A DNA stretch of 64,000 bases, taken from NCBI GenBank assembly GCA_002310095.1, contig DBYH01000026.1, positions 107,011-171,010 on the forward strand, given 5' to 3'. This document shows, piece after piece, positions 52,475 to 60,802 of the stretch. This DNA is from Firmicutes bacterium UBA1191. GTDB taxonomy: Bacteria; Bacillota; Clostridia; Peptostreptococcales; Anaerovoracaceae. Position numbers and translations under genes: made by a program. Position 1 is the stretch's first letter; each line of letters starts with the position of its first letter. The notes beneath the pieces are model-generated. The model did no database searches. It was not told the origin of the DNA and saw only the letters and a list, made by a program, of their open reading frames with translations.

Positions 52475-53806
52475 ATGTTTGTAGACAGAGCGAAGATCAC
52501 AATCAAATCAGGCAAAGGCGGCAACGGGGCGGTCACTTTCAGAAGAGAGCCCTTTGTTCCGGAAGGCGGTCCTGACGGCGGAGACGGCGGCAAGGGCGGT
52601 GACGTTGTTTTTCTCGCGGATGAAAACCTGAGGACACTCATGGATTTCAGGTACAAGAGAAAGTACGAAGCAGAAAACGGTCAGAATGGAATGAAGAAGA
52701 ACCGCTTCGGCAAGAACGGCGAGGACCTTATTATCAAGGTTCCTGTGGGAACCATGGTCATCGACGAAGCCACCGGCAAAATAATGATGGACATGACTGA
52801 ACATGGCCAGTCTTTTGTTGCGGCCAAAGGAGGCAGAGGCGGCAGAGGAAACGCCAGATTCGCCACGCCAACGCGGCAGGCGCCTAACTTCGCGGAAGCT
52901 GGCGGTTTCGCCAAGGAGAGACAGGTAATTCTGGAGATGAAGCTCATCGCCGATGTGGGACTCGTTGGATTCCCGAATGTGGGCAAGTCATCGCTACTCT
53001 CACTGGCGACCAGTGCGAAGCCTAAGATAGCGAACTATCACTTTACGACAATCGACCCGAATCTGGGAGTCGTACAGCTTTACGACACCAGTTTCGTCAT
53101 GGCCGACATCGCCGGCATCATAGAAGGCGCTCACGAGGGAGCGGGCCTGGGCCACTACTTCCTAAAACACATCGAGCGCACCAAGGTGCTCGTCCACATA
53201 GTGGATGTGTCCGGAAGCGAAGGGAGGGATCCTAAGGATGATTTCGACAAGATCAACGACGAACTGGCCCAGTACAGCGAGAAACTGACCAGAAAGCCTC
53301 AGATCGTGGCAGCAAACAAGATAGACATTTTGGGATGCTATGACGACGAGGATCTTGAGATATGCGACGAATACATCCAGTTCCGAGAGTACGCTGAAGG
53401 CAAGGGATACAAGGTTCTGCCGATGTCAGCCGCATCAGGATACGGCATAAAGGAAGTCATTGAGGAAGCCTACAGGATGCTTCTCGAAGTGGAAGCCAAT
53501 CCGCCTGAGGACGATGATGAGCTGGAGTACTTCGATTTCGATGTGGACGACGTGGACGAGGACTACAGAAAGGTCTTCGCTGAATATGACGGCGAGAACT
53601 ACATAATAACGGGAAGACAGCTGGAGAAAATATTCAACTCGACCAACTTCAATGACGCGGGATCGAGAAGATACCTTTTCAAATACATCGAGAAAAGCGG
53701 AGTCTATGACGAGCTCAGGGAGATGGGACTCGAAGAAGGCGACACCATAAAGCTTTTTGACATGGAGTTCGAATACTATGAAGAAGACTACAACTACGAC
53801 ATATGA
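52475..53806 (+). CDS. obg: Obg/CgtA GTPase
   Basis: 443 residues. The Gly-rich Obg domain (1-158) has GKGGNGAVTFRREPFVPEGG. The G domain has GFPNVGKSSLLSLATSAKPK (about 166) and DIAGIIEGAHEGAGLG. A C-terminal OCT domain (about 345-430) ends in an acidic tail. It is an essential ribosome-assembly and stress GTPase. Its end overlaps the next reading frame by 29 bases, so the pair is coupled. No ribosome-binding site is obvious upstream; the nearest ATG is at 52475. Confidence 0.95.
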   Translation: MFVDRAKITIKSGKGGNGAVTFRREPFVPEGGPDGGDGGKGGDVVFLADENLRTLMDFRYKRKYEAENGQNGMKKNRFGKNGEDLIIKVPVGTMVIDEATGKIMMDMTEHGQSFVAAKGGRGGRGNARFATPTRQAPNFAEAGGFAKERQVILEMKLIADVGLVGFPNVGKSSLLSLATSAKPKIANYHFTTIDPNLGVVQLYDTSFVMADIAGIIEGAHEGAGLGHYFLKHIERTKVLVHIVDVSGSEGRDPKDDFDKINDELAQYSEKLTRKPQIVAANKIDILGCYDDEDLEICDEYIQFREYAEGKGYKVLPMSAASGYGIKEVIEEAYRMLLEVEANPPEDDDELEYFDFDVDDVDEDYRKVFAEYDGENYIITGRQLEKIFNSTNFNDAGSRRYLFKYIEKSGVYDELREMGLEEGDTIKLFDMEFEYYEEDYNYDI

Positions 53807-54443
53807 ACATCCTGACAGAAAGAAGTGCCTTCAGTATCTGAGGGATTACGGCACGCCTCCCCACGTTCTGGGCCATTGCAAGGCTGTCGCTGATACGGCC
53901 TGCAGGATAGGAAGAGCCCTTAACGAAGCCGGCGGCACGAAGGCCGTGAAGATGGCTGACGTTCAGTTTCTGACATTCATGAGAAGGAAGGGCTTCAAAG
54001 GCTACAAGGTGGATTTGAGCACTCTCGAGAATCCTGAGGGCGCGAGGCCATTCGACATTGAACTGACAGAGGCCGCGGGCCTTTTGCATGATATGGCGAG
54101 GGTAGAGCCGGATCACTGGGACGTGATGGCGGATTTCTGCGAGGAACACGGCTATCCCGAAGAGGCGAAGATAATACGCGTTCACATGATGTACGATTTC
54201 GTCGCGGACGCCTGGCACCTGACGGAAGCCGACCTCATATGCATAGCCGACAGGCTGGTGCTTGAGGATACGTACACGGGAATCGACAAGCGCATGGACT
54301 ATATCGTGGCGAAGGCCGAACGACATGGCGATTTCGAGGCAAAGCCGATTATCATCAGGAAAAAGGAAGAGACCAAGGTCCTCCTCAGGGAAATCGAGGA
54401 CCGCATCGGCATGACTCTTGACGAGCTCATGGCGCAGGAATAA
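53778..54443 (+). CDS. HD-domain phosphohydrolase
   Basis: 221 residues. HD-superfamily metal ligands are visible as GHCKAVADTA (His), LLHDMARVEPDHW (His-Asp, about 110), and later VHMMYDF and CIADRLVLEDTY. It is a predicted metal-dependent phosphohydrolase of nucleotides or phosphoanhydrides. It occupies the position after obg where YqeK-type genes often occur, but nadD and rsfS are missing. The start is inferred inside obg from a GGAG 10 bases upstream, and an ATG at 53757 is possible. Confidence 0.72.
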   Translation: MKKTTTTTYEHPDRKKCLQYLRDYGTPPHVLGHCKAVADTACRIGRALNEAGGTKAVKMADVQFLTFMRRKGFKGYKVDLSTLENPEGARPFDIELTEAAGLLHDMARVEPDHWDVMADFCEEHGYPEEAKIIRVHMMYDFVADAWHLTEADLICIADRLVLEDTYTGIDKRMDYIVAKAERHGDFEAKPIIIRKKEETKVLLREIEDRIGMTLDELMAQE

Positions 54444-54456
54444 AAATTAACATAAC

Positions 54457-56367
54457 ATGATCGACAGGGAACTTGACAGTATTCTCAAATGCGTGGAGAA
54501 ACCCGCGCGCTATACAGGAGGAGAGGTCAACATTGTGAGGAAGGATCCTGACAGTGTCGATGTTAGAATGGGATTTGCCTTCCCGGACACCTATGAAATA
54601 GGGATGTCCTACATGGGGATGCAGATCCTTTATAATATCCTGAACAAAAACGAGAGAATCTACTGTGAGAGACTTTTCGCGCCAGCCGACGACATGGAAG
54701 CGCTCATGAGGGAGAAGGGCAGAAAGCTCTACACTCTGGAGACATTCACGCCGGCCGATGAACTGGATATCATTGGTTTCACTCTCCAGTACGAGATGGC
54801 CTTCACCAACGTACTCAATATGCTGGATCTGTCCGGACTTCCGGTACGCCGTGAGGACCGAGCAAAGGCAGCCCGCGAGGGCGCTCACATGCCGCTAGTG
54901 ATAGCGGGCGGACCATGCGCTTTCAACCCTGAGCCTCTGGCTGATTTCGTCGACGTATTTCTCATCGGCGACGGTGAGGAACTTCTCGAGAAGATCTGCG
55001 AAGTATACGCGGATGCAAAGGCAGACTGCGGCGCCGACGGCGCTTCTTTGCGTGACACATTTCTGAAAAAAATAGCCGGGTTTGACGGCGTGTATATCCC
55101 TGAATTCTATGAGGTGGAATACTTTAAGGACGGCGATGACGGAGTACCGGGAACGATTAAGAGTTTCAGGAGACTCGCGGACTTCGTGCCTGAAAGAGTT
55201 ACCAGAGCTGTTGTGAGGGATATAGATAGGATAGAATTCCCGACCCACAACATCGTGCCTTTCATAGATACGGTCCACGACAGGTCAGTTGTGGAGACTT
55301 TCAGAGGCTGCACGAGAGGGTGCAGATTCTGCCAGGCAGGCATGATTTACAGGCCTGTCAGGGAGAGAAAACCTGAGACTATCAAAAAACTGGCCATGGA
55401 ACAGCTGGCCAATACAGGCCACGAGGAACTGTCCCTGCTTTCGCTTTCGACCAGCGATTATTCACAGTTCGAGGATCTCGCGACGGAGCTCATGGGCCTT
55501 TGCAAAGCCCAGAACGTTGCTCTTTCTCTTCCGTCACTGAGACTCGATTCTTTCTCCTTCAAGGTTCTCGATGAGATTCAGGGCTACAGGAAGTCGGGAC
55601 TGACTTTCGCGCCGGAAGCGGGAACTCAGAGACTGAGAGACATTATTAACAAGAACATTACCGGGGACGATATCTACGGCGCAGTGCGTCAGGCTGTTGA
55701 ACTGGGATGGGAACACATCAAGCTCTACTTCATGATAGGACTGCCGGGAGAGACCTATGAAGATCTGGACGGAATCGCCGATATCGCCCGCAGTATCATG
55801 GACATAAACTACAAGATTCGCGGCAGGAAGGGAGGCAGATTCAGAGTAACTGTAAGCGTCTCCAACTTCGTGCCAAAGGCCCATACGCCTTTCCAGTGGG
55901 AAGCTCAGGACAGGCCTGAGGACTTCATCGAAAAACACAATTACCTGTCTTCGAAGCTTCGCATTAAGGGCGTTACGTTCAATTATCACGAGACAGTTAC
56001 AAGCAACCTTGAGGCTGTTTTTGCGAGAGGCGACAGGAGGACCGGAAGAATACTCGAAGAAGCATGGAAGTCGGGATGCAGATTCGACGCCTGGACCGAG
56101 CACTTCAAACCTGAGCTTTGGGAAAAGGCCTTTGATATCTGCGCGGAGGAGTTCGGCTTTGCTGACGGAAAGGCTTTCGAGGCCTTCTACAATTACAGGA
56201 AGCGCAGCGAAGACGAAATACTCCCGTGGGACATTATCAATTCATTCATCGACAGACAGTATCTGCTGGATGAGAAACACCGGGCAGAGAAGGCCGAGAC
56301 CACGCCTGACTGCAGGCTTGGCTGTAATCTCTGCGGCGTAAATGAGTACACAGAGTGTTTCGTATAG
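54457..56367 (+). CDS. B12-binding-type radical SAM protein (TIGR03960 family)
   Basis: 636 residues. An N-terminal B12-binding-like domain (VRMGFAFPDTYEIGMSYMGM) is followed by the radical-SAM motif FRGCTRGCRFCQAGM (about 285). TFAPEAGTQRLRDIINKNIT and a C-terminal Cys pair, RLGCNLCGVNEYTECF, follow. The family is paired with TIGR03936 proteins, as here, often near ribosome or tRNA genes. The reaction is not established; RNA modification is the usual suggestion. It starts 13 bases after the HD gene. Confidence 0.88.
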   Translation: MIDRELDSILKCVEKPARYTGGEVNIVRKDPDSVDVRMGFAFPDTYEIGMSYMGMQILYNILNKNERIYCERLFAPADDMEALMREKGRKLYTLETFTPADELDIIGFTLQYEMAFTNVLNMLDLSGLPVRREDRAKAAREGAHMPLVIAGGPCAFNPEPLADFVDVFLIGDGEELLEKICEVYADAKADCGADGASLRDTFLKKIAGFDGVYIPEFYEVEYFKDGDDGVPGTIKSFRRLADFVPERVTRAVVRDIDRIEFPTHNIVPFIDTVHDRSVVETFRGCTRGCRFCQAGMIYRPVRERKPETIKKLAMEQLANTGHEELSLLSLSTSDYSQFEDLATELMGLCKAQNVALSLPSLRLDSFSFKVLDEIQGYRKSGLTFAPEAGTQRLRDIINKNITGDDIYGAVRQAVELGWEHIKLYFMIGLPGETYEDLDGIADIARSIMDINYKIRGRKGGRFRVTVSVSNFVPKAHTPFQWEAQDRPEDFIEKHNYLSSKLRIKGVTFNYHETVTSNLEAVFARGDRRTGRILEEAWKSGCRFDAWTEHFKPELWEKAFDICAEEFGFADGKAFEAFYNYRKRSEDEILPWDIINSFIDRQYLLDEKHRAEKAETTPDCRLGCNLCGVNEYTECFV

Positions 56368-56375
56368 GAGCATAG

Positions 56376-57077
56376 ATGAAATACGTTATCCGTTTTCAAA
56401 AGACAGGCGTGATCTGCTACACTTCACACCTGGACATAATGAAGGTCTTCAAGCGTTCCTTCAAGAGGTCTGGCATAAGACTGGCCTATTCGCAGGGCTT
56501 CAATCCTCATCCGAAGATGGGGTTTGCTCAGCCTCTTTCCCTGGGCTATGAGAGTCTGGACGAGTATATCGAATTTGAGACGGCTGATACAGAATCGGAC
56601 AGGACCGCACAGGAGATTCTGGAGAAGATGCGGGAGCTCATGCCGGAGGGTCTTGAACTGCTTTCGATTTGTGAGGCTACCCACAGCAAAACACTGGCTG
56701 CCAATACTGTCTCAGCGGAGTACAGGATCGAGATTCCGTTCAACGCTTCAGGTGCACAATTATGGGCGACTGTACCAATGGATGCGAGCGTTCTGTGGCA
56801 TGAATACATGGATCAGGACCAGATACTCACGCTCAAGAAGCAGAAGAAGAAAAAAGAGCCTGTTCTTGTGGATATTCGTCCTAAGATCAGGGAAATGGTG
56901 TTTTATCCGTCAGAGGATGGACTGAGAATCGACGCCACACTGGATTCGGGCAGCGATTCCAACCTGAGCCCTGAGCTTGTGATTACCACAGTCCTGGAGA
57001 AATTCGGCCTGGACATACCGCGAAGCGAGGTCAGAGTCACAAGGACAAAAATACATTTTAAGGAACACTTGACATAA
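56376..57077 (+). CDS. TIGR03936 (DUF2344) radical-SAM-associated protein
   Basis: 233 residues. The start MKYVIRFQKTGVICYTSHLD and the FKRSGIRLAYSQGFNPHPKM region are typical of the DUF2344 family, which is always next to a TIGR03960 radical-SAM gene and is sometimes fused to it. PLSLGYESLDEYIEFE also matches. The function is unknown. In many Clostridia the next gene is rng (RNase G) and then rplU; here neither follows. Confidence 0.87.
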   Translation: MKYVIRFQKTGVICYTSHLDIMKVFKRSFKRSGIRLAYSQGFNPHPKMGFAQPLSLGYESLDEYIEFETADTESDRTAQEILEKMRELMPEGLELLSICEATHSKTLAANTVSAEYRIEIPFNASGAQLWATVPMDASVLWHEYMDQDQILTLKKQKKKKEPVLVDIRPKIREMVFYPSEDGLRIDATLDSGSDSNLSPELVITTVLEKFGLDIPRSEVRVTRTKIHFKEHLT

Positions 57078-57119
57078 AATTCCAATCATGCAATAATCGA
57101 TGCAGGATTGGAATTTTCG
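57076..57119 (+). terminator. Terminator after the TIGR03936 gene
   Basis: AAAATTCCAATC (57076-57087) and GATTGGAATTTT (57106-57117) form a 12-bp perfect stem, with an inner TGCA/TGCA pairing in the loop. The stop codon of the gene is at its left edge. Confidence 0.8.
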
Positions 57120-57151
57120 TTTAAGGGGCGGAAAGGGTATTCGGGTTAGAA

Positions 57152-57808
57152 ATGAAGATCAATACTGGTATTATCCGTGATTTCCTGGATGAGTACGGTC
57201 CGCAGATGAGGAAAATGGCTGTCATCTGCCTGGTGGGACTAGTGCTTTTCGCGGGATTTTCGCTTTTCAGGGGCAGCGGCGACAGTGAGGTTCAGGATAG
57301 AAGCAGCGCCGGAGCTTCCGATGTCTACGCTGCCGACGCCGAGGAGACAGGCGGAACTATTTTTGTAGACATAGGCGGCGCGGTTCAGAATCCCATGCTT
57401 GCGGAGCTGCCTGAAGGAAGCAGGGTGGACGACGCCATACAGGCGGCCGGAGGACTCAAGCAGGAAGCTGACATGACCAGCATAAACAGGGCAGAGTTCC
57501 TTGAGGATGGACAGAAAGTGTTTGTTCCGTCCATGGTTCTTGACGAGGAGGGAAATCTCGTTGAAGCGTCAAATCTTGCCTCTGCGTCAGTCGATACGGC
57601 TTCAACCGCGGCCATGGGCAAAGTCAATATCAATACTGCCGACTCAACTCAGCTTCAGACTCTGAACGGAGTGGGCCCGGCCACGGCCCAGAAGATCATC
57701 GACTATCGTGAATCGAACGGCAGATTCTCAAGCATAGAAGACATTAAGAACGTCTCAGGCATAGGCGACAAGACCTTTGAGAAACTGAAGGATCACATAA
57801 CAACGTGA
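57152..57808 (+). CDS. comEA: ComEA-like DNA-binding protein
   Basis: 218 residues. One N-terminal membrane helix (AVICLVGLVLFAGFSLF, about 22-39) is followed by a Ser/Ala-rich linker. An SLBB domain (FVDIGGAVQNPMLAELPEGS) follows, and then a helix-hairpin-helix domain (VNINTADSTQLQTLNGVGPA to VSGIGDKTFEKLKDHI). ComEA binds incoming DNA outside the membrane during transformation. No comEC lies next to it, so a competence role is uncertain here. Distance to the next gene is 88 bases and includes a promoter. Confidence 0.88.
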   Translation: MKINTGIIRDFLDEYGPQMRKMAVICLVGLVLFAGFSLFRGSGDSEVQDRSSAGASDVYAADAEETGGTIFVDIGGAVQNPMLAELPEGSRVDDAIQAAGGLKQEADMTSINRAEFLEDGQKVFVPSMVLDEEGNLVEASNLASASVDTASTAAMGKVNINTADSTQLQTLNGVGPATAQKIIDYRESNGRFSSIEDIKNVSGIGDKTFEKLKDHITT

Positions 57809-57830
57809 AGACTGCCTTTGCATATGAAAC

Positions 57831-57860
57831 TTGACGCAGTTATTCATGAAAATGTAGAAT
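57831..57860 (+). promoter_or_regulatory. Promoter of the amidohydrolase gene
   Basis: TTGACG (57831-57836), 18-bp spacer, TAGAAT (57855-57860). Confidence 0.5.
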
Positions 57861-57896
57861 GTCCTCGGAAACGAAGCACAGCTTGGGGAGGAATCT

Positions 57897-59195
57897 ATGA
57901 TAATCAAAGACATCAAAATCCTTGACGAGAACTTTGAAGTCAGAGACCACATGAACGTGGCGATCGAGGACAGAAAGTTCCTGTCCATTACGAAGGGCAT
58001 GCCCGATCCGGAGGGACGGGAAGTGTTCGACGGCAGGGGCAAATTCATGATGCCGGCTTTTTACAACACCCACTGTCACGTGCCGATGACATTGCTCAGA
58101 GGCTACGGCGAGGGTCTTCCGCTTCAGAGATGGCTGCAGGAGAGGATATTCCCGTTCGAGGCGAAGTTCAGCCCTCAGTACAAGTACTGGGGAGCCAAGC
58201 TTGGCGCCCTTGAACTGATCAAATCCGGATGCGTGTCCATTTCTGACATGTACTTCGACCTTGTGGATTACGGGCGGGCGCTCTTTGAGGCAGGGATGAA
58301 GGGAAATCTCTGCAACGGACTTGTCAGTTTCGACGAGGACGCTTCCTACTTCAAGGACAGGGCTTATCAGGATACGCTCAACCTCATGCAGTGGATGAAG
58401 GATAACGCTGCGAAGAACGACGGACGCATCAGAGCCGACGCTTCGGTTCATTCGGAATACGCGAACAAAGAGAAAGCTCTGAGAGAGGCCTTTGATTTCG
58501 CAGCAGACGAGGGACTTATAATACAGACTCATATTTCGGAGACCAGGGCGGAGCACGAGGAATGCAAAGGCAGACACGGCCTCAGTCCGGTAAAATATTT
58601 CGAGAAGCTGGGTGCTTTCAGATCACCGGTCGTCGCTGCTCACTGCGTATGGCTCGATGATGAAGACGTTGACGTCATGATCGACAACAACGCGGTCATG
58701 TCCCACAATCCGTCGTCGAATCTGAAACTGGGAAGCGGTATCGCGCCGGTGAAGAAGTACGCGGACATGGGAATGAACATTACCATCGGAACCGACGGGG
58801 CTTCATCGAACAACAACCTGAACATGCTTGAGGAGGTCAATCTGGCGGCTATGCTGTGCAGAGGCCAGGCTATGGACGCCAACGCCATTCCTGTGGCTGA
58901 GATCGTTAAGGCGGCCACGAGAGGAGGAGCGCTGGCTCAGGGAAGAACTGACTGCGGACTCATTAAGGAAGGATTCAGAGCTGACTTCATAGTCTTCGAC
59001 ATGGACAAAGAGCATCTGACTCCTGACTATGACACGCTGTCGAACATCGTTTTCTCAGCCCAGAGTTCGGACATATGCATGACAGCCTGCGACGGCGAGA
59101 TCATATACAAGGACGGCGAGGCTCTCTTCATAGACGAAGAGGAGACCATCGCAAAAGCTGAGGAAAGTTTCAAGAAAGTGCTTGAAAGCATCTGA
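57897..59195 (+). CDS. MTA/SAH-deaminase-like amidohydrolase
   Basis: 432 residues. Zinc-site motif NTHCHVPMTLLRGYG (about 57-71, HxH), HISETRAEHEEC (about 205), AAHCVWLDDEDVD and GTDGASSNNNLNML (Asp about 300). These match the MtaD/TrzN-like subfamily of amidohydrolases that deaminate 5-methylthioadenosine or S-adenosylhomocysteine. A role with the mtnA product is plausible but the genes are 57 kb apart in this window. Guanine or other purine deaminase activity is an alternative. The start follows GGGGAGGAATC. The rpsT promoter overlaps the 3' end. Confidence 0.83.
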   Translation: MIIKDIKILDENFEVRDHMNVAIEDRKFLSITKGMPDPEGREVFDGRGKFMMPAFYNTHCHVPMTLLRGYGEGLPLQRWLQERIFPFEAKFSPQYKYWGAKLGALELIKSGCVSISDMYFDLVDYGRALFEAGMKGNLCNGLVSFDEDASYFKDRAYQDTLNLMQWMKDNAAKNDGRIRADASVHSEYANKEKALREAFDFAADEGLIIQTHISETRAEHEECKGRHGLSPVKYFEKLGAFRSPVVAAHCVWLDDEDVDVMIDNNAVMSHNPSSNLKLGSGIAPVKKYADMGMNITIGTDGASSNNNLNMLEEVNLAAMLCRGQAMDANAIPVAEIVKAATRGGALAQGRTDCGLIKEGFRADFIVFDMDKEHLTPDYDTLSNIVFSAQSSDICMTACDGEIIYKDGEALFIDEEETIAKAEESFKKVLESI

Positions 59196-59210
59196 TTGAT
59201 GATATATAAT
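59182..59210 (+). promoter_or_regulatory. Promoter of rpsT
   Basis: TTGAAA (59182-59187), 17-bp spacer, TATAAT (59205-59210). It overlaps the end of the amidohydrolase gene. Confidence 0.7.
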
Positions 59211-59277
59211 ACCGCTTGCGTGTTTAAGTGCAGCAATAAGGCTGCGCAGGCTATGAATTAAGAAAGTGGGGTAATTA

Positions 59278-59544
59278 ATGGCTAATATTAAATCCGCAAA
59301 GAAAAGAATCCGTGTCATCGACAAGAAGACAGCAAGAAACAGAAGAGTTAAAGGTCATCTGAAGGATGTCCTGAAGTCATTCGATGCTGCTATCGAGGCA
59401 GGCGATATGGAGAAGGCCAAGGCAGATCTTGCACTGGCTGAAAAGAAGCTTATGCAGGCTGCTGCAAAGGGAACTATCCACAAGAACGCCGCTTCAAGAA
59501 AAGTCTCAAGACTGACACAGAGATTCAACAAGGCTAACGCCTGA
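59278..59544 (+). CDS. rpsT: Ribosomal protein S20
   Basis: 88 residues, highly basic. MANIKSAKKRIRVIDKKTAR and KKLMQAAAKGTIHKNAASRK are family hallmarks. A leader of about 60 bases separates promoter and start. In many Clostridia holA precedes and gpr follows rpsT; neither is present here. Confidence 0.95.
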   Translation: MANIKSAKKRIRVIDKKTARNRRVKGHLKDVLKSFDAAIEAGDMEKAKADLALAEKKLMQAAAKGTIHKNAASRKVSRLTQRFNKANA

Positions 59545-59563
59545 TTCTCACCCGTCCCCACCG

Positions 59564-59582
59564 GCACATAAGTTAAATGTGC
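59564..59582 (+). other. Hairpin after rpsT
   Basis: GCACAT (59564-59569) pairs with ATGTGC (59577-59582), loop of 7. The palindrome ATGCGCGCAT follows directly. There is no T-run, so it is not itself a terminator; it may protect the 3' end of the mRNA. Confidence 0.35.
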
Positions 59583-59610
59583 GATGCGCGCATGCGTATC
59601 AGAGAAGCAG

Positions 59611-59654
59611 ACCACTCCGGCTTGTCTCAGCGGAGTGGTTTTTGTTTTTTGTTT
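59611..59654 (+). terminator. Terminator after rpsT
   Basis: ACCACTCCG (59611-59619) and CGGAGTGGT (59631-59639), loop of 11, followed by TTTTTGTTTTTTG. Confidence 0.85.
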
Positions 59655-59678
59655 TATGCGGAAGTTATGTGTTATAAT
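59649..59678 (+). promoter_or_regulatory. Promoter of the deoD-lepA unit
   Basis: A perfect TATAAT (59673-59678) with a weak TTGTTT (59649-59654) 18 bp upstream; the -35 lies in the T-run of the preceding terminator. Confidence 0.45.
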
Positions 59679-59713
59679 TACTCTGTAAAATTATGTGAAC
59701 AAGAGGTTTGAAA

Positions 59714-60421
59714 ATGAGCACACATATAAACGCTGCCAATAGGGGCGACATAGCGGAATCAATACTCCTCCCGGGTGATCCCCTGAGAGCGAAATTCATA
59801 GCAGAAAACTACCTTGAGAACGCGAGATGCTACTCCGAGGTGCGCAACATGTTCGGCTTCACGGGTACGTACAAGGGAGTGCCTGTATCCGTCCAGGGAA
59901 CGGGCATGGGAATGCCGTCGATGGGCATTTATTCCTTTGAGCTGATACATGAATACGGGTGCAGAAACCTGATACGCGTTGGCACGGCAGGCGCTTTCAG
60001 AGAGGATCTGGGACTGGGTGACATCGTAGTCGCCGTCGGAGCGTCCACCGACTCTAATTTCGCCCATACATACAAGCTTCCGGGCAGCTACACGCCGACG
60101 GCAAGCTACGATCTTCTGTGCAAAGTCAGGGACGCCTCAGAAGAGACGGGCATTCCTTTCACTGCCGGCAATCTGGTATCCTGCGACGTGTTCTATGAGA
60201 TGGATCCGGACTGGTGGAAAGCCTGGGCGAACGTAGGCGTGCTCGGCGTTGAGATGGAGGCGGCGGCACTCTACATGAACAGCGCCGCGGCGGGAGTTAA
60301 CGCTCTGGCCATCATGTCAGTCAGCGACAACTTCGTTACCGGCGCCAAATCAACGGTAGAAGAGAGGCAGAACAGCTTCACTAACATGATGAAGCTGGCC
60401 CTTGAAACAGCTATAAAATAG
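59714..60421 (+). CDS. deoD: Purine nucleoside phosphorylase, DeoD type
   Basis: 235 residues, the normal size of the hexameric DeoD family. HINAANRGDIAESILLPGDP (phosphate-binding region), GTGMGMPSMGIYSFELI, RVGTAGAF, VEMEAAALY and IMSVSDNF match. It cleaves purine nucleosides to base and ribose 1-phosphate. The ATG at 59714 is preferred over the in-frame TTG at 59708. A DtxR-family regulator follows after 12 bases. Confidence 0.94.
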   Translation: MSTHINAANRGDIAESILLPGDPLRAKFIAENYLENARCYSEVRNMFGFTGTYKGVPVSVQGTGMGMPSMGIYSFELIHEYGCRNLIRVGTAGAFREDLGLGDIVVAVGASTDSNFAHTYKLPGSYTPTASYDLLCKVRDASEETGIPFTAGNLVSCDVFYEMDPDWWKAWANVGVLGVEMEAAALYMNSAAAGVNALAIMSVSDNFVTGAKSTVEERQNSFTNMMKLALETAIK

Positions 60422-60433
60422 AGAGAAGGAAAA

Positions 60434-60802
60434 ATGAAAGTACTTGAATCAGCAGAAAACTACCTCGAAGCCATACTCATGATCCGCGAGGAGAAGGGAG
60501 TGGTCAGGGCCATAGATATCGTCAACCAGCTGGGATTCAGCAAGCCGAGCGTCAGCGTGGCCATGAAGAATCTCGAGACCAATGAGTTCATAACCAGGGA
60601 CAGCGATGGATTCATCTCCCTCACGGAGAGCGGTGAGGAGATCGCCTCCATGATTTTTGAGAGGCACAAGCTCCTGACCGACCTGTTTGTCAAACTTGGA
60701 GTGAATCCGGAAACGGCCAGGGACGACGCCTGCAAGGTCGAACACGACCTCAGCGAAGAGACATTCGAATGCATAAAGAAAGCGTACACTGATATCAGAT
60801 GA
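60434..60802 (+). CDS. DtxR/MntR-family metal-dependent regulator
   Basis: 122 residues, the short form without the SH3-like domain. An N-terminal winged helix (AENYLEAILMIREEKGVVRA, LGFSKPSVSVAMKNLE) is followed by a dimerisation/metal-binding helix region with ERHKLLTDLFVKLGV and DACKVEHDLSEETF, where the conserved His, Cys and Glu metal ligands sit. It would repress iron or manganese uptake genes when metal is bound. feoAB, 26 kb away, has three operators of DtxR type. It is in an operon with deoD, lepA and hemW and overlaps lepA by four bases. Confidence 0.88.
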   Translation: MKVLESAENYLEAILMIREEKGVVRAIDIVNQLGFSKPSVSVAMKNLETNEFITRDSDGFISLTESGEEIASMIFERHKLLTDLFVKLGVNPETARDDACKVEHDLSEETFECIKKAYTDIR